A DNA stretch of 64,000 nucleotides, from assembly GCF_000719515.1 (NCBI RefSeq), contig NZ_JOGR01000006.1, positions 1 to 64,000 of the forward strand, read 5' to 3'. The notes beneath the pieces are model-generated. The model had not been told where the DNA came from, searched no databases, and worked only from the letters and a program-made list of their open reading frames with translations. Shown here piece by piece: positions 60,518 through 64,000 of this stretch; the first letter of the stretch is position 1, and each line of letters begins with the position of its first letter. The DNA comes from Glycomyces sp. NRRL B-16210 (lineage in GTDB: Bacteria > Actinomycetota > Actinomycetes > Mycobacteriales > Micromonosporaceae). A program made the position numbers and the translations under genes.

Positions 60518-61942
60518 TCAGATGGTCGTGATCTCGTTGATGAAGTCGTCGACATCCGAGCGCCCGGCGCAGGCCTGCGCGTCACGGCCGAGGTTCACGA
60601 TTCGCTCCTTGATCCTCGCCGAATGTACTTGACCGGCGTTCTCCAGCAACCCGGCGCCGATCTCCAGCGCCGCGTCCGCCTCACCGGCCAGGAACCATGC
60701 CGAGCACAGGCCGACCTGGTTGAGCACGCTGCTGCGTTGCATCCCTTCGTCGAAGCCGTCGATCGCTCGCCGGGTCCAGTCGGCGGCCTGCTCGGCGAAT
60801 GATCGATCCTGCCTTGCGAAGTCGCGGTAGACCCGGCCGAACTGGGCGGCGAGTTCGGCCTGATCGATCCAACTGATCCAACTGGGCTCGTCGCCGTGGC
60901 TCATGCGCTCGAACGCGTCGGTGGCTCTCGACAGCGCGGCGTCGGCACCGTCGCGATCTCCCAGAGCGGCCAACGAAGGCGCGATCGTGGCATCGAGGAC
61001 CGCTCTGGTGCCCGGTGTGGATTGCCGATCGAGGCGTTGCTGGGCGAGCCGGAGCACCTCCACGGCGTCGCGGTTGTGCCGCAGGTGTTGGAGTTGACGG
61101 GCCTGGCAGTAGTGCACGTACGCAGCCAGGCTGGTGTTCTCGGCGAGGACCGCAAGCCTTTCGGCCGCCGCGAAGTGCCGCTGGCCGCTTGAATGGTCGC
61201 ACATGTCGAAGCCGGTCCAGCCGGCCAAGAGACGCAGTTTCGCCACGGTGTTGATGAGCGTGGGGCGGAGTCGATCGGGGCAGGAACCGTCGAGCATCGC
61301 GGCCGAGGCGTCCGCGATCAGGTTGAGTTTCTCGAAGACCAGCCCGCCGCCGTATTGATAGTCGATGGACTGGTAGAGGTCATGGACGGCACCGAGACGA
61401 GTCAAATCGGCACGCCCGATGCTCCGTTGATTGGACATCTGGACGCAGGTTGCGGCGATCTGGTCGACTTGGGTCATCAGATCGATCGGCAGCAGCGATT
61501 CGACTCCGTTCGGGACGGCGACACCAGCGAACACGCCGGTGCTTGTTACGAGGAACTTGCGTCGGTCCAATGAAGCTCCTGGGGCGGCTGACGGTTGAGG
61601 CTCAAGCATCTCCCCGAGAAGGGGATGGTCGTCAATGCTGAAGCTGCTCTTCGCTGGACTGTCCGATTCCCTGGACGGCTTGTCTGATTCCGCCTTCAGG
61701 AGGGGCCAGCAACGTTCGAGGACGCCGCCGGTTTCGAGGACCTGGTCGAGATTGCGAGCAAGGTCGAGCGGGCATCGTCGAGCGGCGGTCTCGATCTTGC
61801 CGATCTCCGAGCCGGACACGAAGACTCGTTCGCCGAGGTCGCCTTGAGAAAGGCCTTTGGCCAGGCGATGGTGGCGAAGTTCGGCACCGAACCACTCGAC
61901 AGGACCCTTCGTGGGGTCCAGCGGTTTCAGGGGGCGCGGCAT
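60518..61942 (-). CDS. XRE family regulator with TPR-like sensor domain
   Basis: 474 residues: an N-terminal helix-turn-helix (HRLAKGLSQGDLGERVFVSG, SEIGKIETAARRCPLDLARN), a linker, a short hydrophobic segment with DRRKFLVTSTGVFAGVA, and helical TPR-like repeats to the C-terminus. This layout matches the large actinomycete XRE regulators. The phosphotransferase begins 13 bp after it. A perfect inverted repeat lies upstream. Confidence 0.85.
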   Translation of the reverse strand: MPRPLKPLDPTKGPVEWFGAELRHHRLAKGLSQGDLGERVFVSGSEIGKIETAARRCPLDLARNLDQVLETGGVLERCWPLLKAESDKPSRESDSPAKSSFSIDDHPLLGEMLEPQPSAAPGASLDRRKFLVTSTGVFAGVAVPNGVESLLPIDLMTQVDQIAATCVQMSNQRSIGRADLTRLGAVHDLYQSIDYQYGGGLVFEKLNLIADASAAMLDGSCPDRLRPTLINTVAKLRLLAGWTGFDMCDHSSGQRHFAAAERLAVLAENTSLAAYVHYCQARQLQHLRHNRDAVEVLRLAQQRLDRQSTPGTRAVLDATIAPSLAALGDRDGADAALSRATDAFERMSHGDEPSWISWIDQAELAAQFGRVYRDFARQDRSFAEQAADWTRRAIDGFDEGMQRSSVLNQVGLCSAWFLAGEADAALEIGAGLLENAGQVHSARIKERIVNLGRDAQACAGRSDVDDFINEITTI

Positions 61943-61958
61943 GACCGTCTCCTCGATT

Positions 61959-61998
61959 TGAATCGGACAGATCGGGTCCCGTCATCATGTCCGATTCA
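61959..61998. promoter_or_regulatory. Inverted repeat upstream of the XRE regulator
   Basis: TGAATCGGACA, 18-nt spacer, TGTCCGATTCA: perfect 11-bp arms 17 bp before the regulator start. A likely operator for autoregulation. Confidence 0.7.
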
Positions 61999-62399
61999 GA
62001 TGCTTGTCCGTGCTCCGGCTCGTGTTCCAGGCTACATACATGGCAGTCAAGTACGCACGCCCCGTGTCGGGGCGCCTCTGGCGCAAACGTCGACTGGCCG
62101 ACTCGGTCGGCCAGGCCACCGCGCGCAATGTCAACGCGAAGAGTCCGGTTGCGATGAACGTAGCAAGTGGACGAGCCTTGACTCCCGGTGTTTCGGTAGC
62201 GCGGATTCTGCGAACGAGACTCCGACAGCAGGAGCCGCCATTTTGGCGCAACCTCGTGTCCCTGCAAGGCGGCAAGGCGCGACATGCACGCAAAACTCCA
62301 GCTTGAGGCCGGTCTGTTGCCGTCCTATCGTGGTTATAGAAGTGGTGCTCCAGAACTGGTCACAAGGGACTGCTCAACTAGGCGCGGGAGGTGACTCGA
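61999..62399. other. Non-coding gap between divergent genes
   Basis: About 400 bp without a convincing gene. Short open frames on both strands lack a ribosome-binding site and have poor codon character; a basic 88-codon frame beginning near 62,040 is the best of them but not supported. GGGAGG just before 62,400 belongs to the next gene. Confidence 0.5.
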
Positions 62400-62726
62400 A
62401 TGCCGGCAAGACAGGGACTCAGACTCGATCGCGACCGTGTGTACGGCGTATTCGACTCACCTGAAGGACATCAGATGGTGGTGAAGGCAACCAAGCATGG
62501 AGTCCGTGCCCACGTTCTACTCAACCACTCCGAGGGGCCGGTCGTCGCTGAGATCCTCAACCCTGTCGACCCGGTTGGCAGGGCCGTCCGGTTCCGCCCG
62601 CTGTGGCAGCGCAACCACCGTCGTTGGAAGGACTCCGTCGCCGTCTCGGCGTCGGCGGTACTCGACGGTGTCATCGCTGCCGACTCCGAGGTGACACCTG
62701 GAATCGATGGGCGCGAGAAGGAGTGA
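62400..62726 (+). CDS. Small protein, unknown function
   Basis: 108 residues, beta-rich and basic: LRLDRDRVYGVFDSPEGHQM, then VRAHVLLNHSEGPVVAEILN. GGGAGG precedes ATG 62,400 by about 8 nt. First of a run of five small plus-strand genes with short gaps or overlaps. No family recognised. Confidence 0.6.
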   Translation: MPARQGLRLDRDRVYGVFDSPEGHQMVVKATKHGVRAHVLLNHSEGPVVAEILNPVDPVGRAVRFRPLWQRNHRRWKDSVAVSASAVLDGVIAADSEVTPGIDGREKE

Positions 62727-62777
62727 GCTTGCCCCTCACTCACTGATGACTTGAACGATCAGAGCGAAAGGAAGAGC

Positions 62778-62975
62778 ATGTCGATCGCAAGCCGACCCGA
62801 TGGCGGCGTTGACGCTGCCCGGACGCGACACGTTCATCACCTGCTTGACTGCGACCCGTGCCGCTCCGCCATCGCGCATCGATGGAAGCGCGACTGCCAG
62901 GACGGCCGGCAACTGCGGCGAGAGGTTCGCGAAACCTCGCAGCGCCTGTTGAACAGGATGGCCCCACCGTCATGA
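62778..62975 (+). CDS. Very small protein with His/Cys cluster
   Basis: 65 residues: RTRHVHHLLDCDPCRSAIAH could bind zinc, as in small anti-sigma-like or regulator proteins. AGGAAGAGC precedes ATG 62,778. The next gene overlaps by 4 bp (ATGA). Confidence 0.55.
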   Translation: MSIASRPDGGVDAARTRHVHHLLDCDPCRSAIAHRWKRDCQDGRQLRREVRETSQRLLNRMAPPS

Positions 62976-63394
62976 GAGGCGAGTCGTACTGGCAGGAGAT
63001 CGACGTACAGGAACCTGGCCCGAGGGAATCCGGGCGCCTTGGTGGGGGCGCCCGGACTCGGGTCACTTCGGGCACGGACCGATCGGCTCTTCTCTCCTTG
63101 GATGAAGTGCTCGCTCGTTACGGATTGGGCCAGGGCAAGGTTGCGGAGACACAGGATCGGTACCGGGCGGTCGTGTACGAACTGGACCACCTCGGAACGG
63201 GCGCTCCTACGGTTCCGAGGCCGAAGACGGCGCGCATCTATTGCAGCGGATGCGGCACGGATGAGTTGCTTCCGGTTCGCGGCTGGAACGAAGTGCGAAG
63301 CGCGATCAAATCGGTGGGCTGGGTTTTTGGACCTGGCGGCACCCTGCGGGAAACCCGGTGCCCGCAATGTCGTCACACCCGGGAGAACCGATGA
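62972..63394 (+). CDS. Zinc-ribbon-like protein, unknown function
   Basis: 140 residues. IYCSGCGTDELLP and RETRCPQCRHTRENR form two CxxC pairs about 40 residues apart, a zinc-ribbon layout; the first half is helical (LSLDEVLARYGLGQGKVAE). ATG 62,972 overlaps the previous stop. Its own stop overlaps the next ATG. Confidence 0.65.
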   Translation: MRGESYWQEIDVQEPGPRESGRLGGGARTRVTSGTDRSALLSLDEVLARYGLGQGKVAETQDRYRAVVYELDHLGTGAPTVPRPKTARIYCSGCGTDELLPVRGWNEVRSAIKSVGWVFGPGGTLRETRCPQCRHTRENR

Positions 63395-63867
63395 CCCCAG
63401 GCGAATCGGTTGCCCTGCTGGGGCAGCGCCACGAAGTACGAGTGGACTCGGCGCTGCCTCAGCTCGAAGTCCCGTGCGCGGGGGCCATTGAGAACCACGT
63501 TGTGGCCCTTTCAGGGCAGGGCTCTCGCTTGCGGCCCCTTCCTTTGATTCATCGAGATGGATTGAGGCTAGGCGGTGCGAACGCAGAGAGCGTCGCGGTA
63601 TGGAGTCGTCAGAGAAGGGTGGGCATTACACCACTCCACTTCCCATTAGGAGTCGCGGCCCACGTCGGAACCGGGATCTTTGGCGAGAGTCAGTCCTGGC
63701 GTGGGGCCGCTGGCACACGAAAGGTTAGGACTTCCGTGGTTGCGAATATCGTATCCAGTGAGCTCAGCAGCGTCCAAGATCAAGGCGCTCAAGATGATTT
63801 GTTGGCGGTCCGCCTCGGTCAGGCTCCTGGCCGGGCCGTGGGTGTGGCGCGGGTGGAGGGAGCGTGA
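63391..63867 (+). CDS. Hypothetical protein
   Basis: 158 residues. Start (ATGA) and stop (GTGA) both overlap neighbouring genes, which supports it, but the sequence is unremarkable and codon character is weak in the middle. A competing frame exists on the other strand (63,646-63,894). No family recognised. Confidence 0.4.
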   Translation: MTPGESVALLGQRHEVRVDSALPQLEVPCAGAIENHVVALSGQGSRLRPLPLIHRDGLRLGGANAESVAVWSRQRRVGITPLHFPLGVAAHVGTGIFGESQSWRGAAGTRKVRTSVVANIVSSELSSVQDQGAQDDLLAVRLGQAPGRAVGVARVEGA

Positions 63868-64000
63868 AGCGAGGCGACGAACTGGTCTGCCCATCGGTGG
63901 TGCTGCGCCTTGATGAGGGCACCACGCTGCGCATGACCGCGTATCTCGGCGATTCGATGGTCGGTGTCACCACGGCTGTCTGGCCGCCCGAGCCGGTAGC
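63864..64000 (+). CDS. Start of a gene cut by the window edge
   Basis: GTG 63,864 overlaps the previous stop. The 45 codons visible read KRGDELVCPSVVLRLDEGTT, then LRMTAYLGDSMVGVTTAVWP, a beta-rich start. The remainder is outside the window; no family can be named. Confidence 0.6.
   Translation, partial: MKRGDELVCPSVVLRLDEGTTLRMTAYLGDSMVGVTTAVWPPEPV

Larger units (their letters stand above)
31513..64000. mobile_element. Integrative/conjugative or plasmid-derived element (right end not in window)
   Basis: From the 3' side of a tRNA gene to the window edge the content changes from conserved core genes to a relaxase/helicase (TraA), SSB, ParB, DUF4192, many orphan genes and defence-type cargo, with mixed base composition. 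Position at a tRNA 3' end is typical of site-specific integration. No integrase, excisionase or second copy of the tRNA 3' end is seen in the window, so limits and mobility are inferred. Confidence 0.65.

Noticed and set aside
62040..62306. A basic 88-codon plus-strand frame
   Set aside because: No ribosome-binding site, no coupling to neighbours, and codon character is poor.
63646..63894. A minus-strand frame containing ALILDAAELTGYDIRNH
   Set aside because: It lies opposite a plus-strand gene whose start and stop both overlap neighbours; the operon layout favours the plus strand, though neither is certain.
31513..64000. A second attachment site or integrase inside the window
   Set aside because: No repeat of the tRNA 3' end and no tyrosine or serine recombinase motif was found by eye; the right end is presumably outside.

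Overview
This is a GC-rich actinobacterial chromosome segment. The order nadD-rsfS-phosphatase, comEA-comEC-holA-rpsT-lepA, hemW, hrcA-dnaJ-rsmE and phoH-ybeY-corC-(cdd-like)-era is the usual actinomycete core arrangement. A species cannot be fixed from the sequence; filamentous or Glycomycetales/Micromonosporales-type actinomycetes fit. GTG and TTG starts are frequent and most core genes are tightly packed.

Left edge (1-414): the extreme 3' end of a 23S rRNA, a spacer with a perfect 29-bp tandem duplication, and a 5S-like sequence that stops after about 49 nt and runs into an intrinsic terminator. The rRNA operon therefore seems to end in a broken 5S copy.

Core chromosome (415-31,512): NAD synthesis, ribosome silencing factor, DNA-uptake genes with DnaA boxes upstream, the Pol III delta subunit, S20, a TetR/permease pair with two operator palindromes, LepA, PhoD, a lysozyme-like lipoprotein, enoyl-CoA hydratase, HemW, a CapA-type lipoprotein, CIRCE-controlled hrcA-dnaJ, RsmE, a HIT protein, PhoH interrupted by a 360-residue class 3 intein, YbeY, CorC and Era. 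Two intergenic regions (6.96-7.24 kb and 11.04-11.38 kb) carry the same kind of repeat: a core of about 65 bp followed by a short variable-number tandem repeat.

Accessory element (about 31.5 kb to the right edge): a Met-tRNA gene marks the junction. Beyond it lies a mosaic that looks like an integrative/conjugative or integrated plasmid element: a 1552-residue TraA (MobF relaxase plus RecD-like helicase), SSB, ParB, a DUF4192 protein and several small conserved-looking genes of unknown function. No integrase is visible, so the element should continue past the window. Its minus-strand backbone operons alternate with plus-strand cargo genes in the divergent gaps. Three of those gaps hold the same regulatory module (two CCGNCGGG-type motifs around a hairpin whose stem sequence differs but whose fold is kept), and a fourth, ahead of parB, has a related leader with two competing hairpins.

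The cargo is rich in likely defence or conflict genes: a GHKL ATPase fused to a PD-(D/E)XK nuclease, a PadR regulator followed by a membrane-anchored AIPR (abortive infection) protein, an Abi/HEPN-like protein, an AlbA_2 (Schlafen-type) protein, an isoaspartate-methyltransferase/ASCH fusion, and a coiled-coil protein with a small partner gene that resembles a toxin-immunity pair. Two genes in the element are frameshifted: an imuA-like SOS mutagenesis gene that still has a LexA box, and a small gene at 53.4-53.8 kb.
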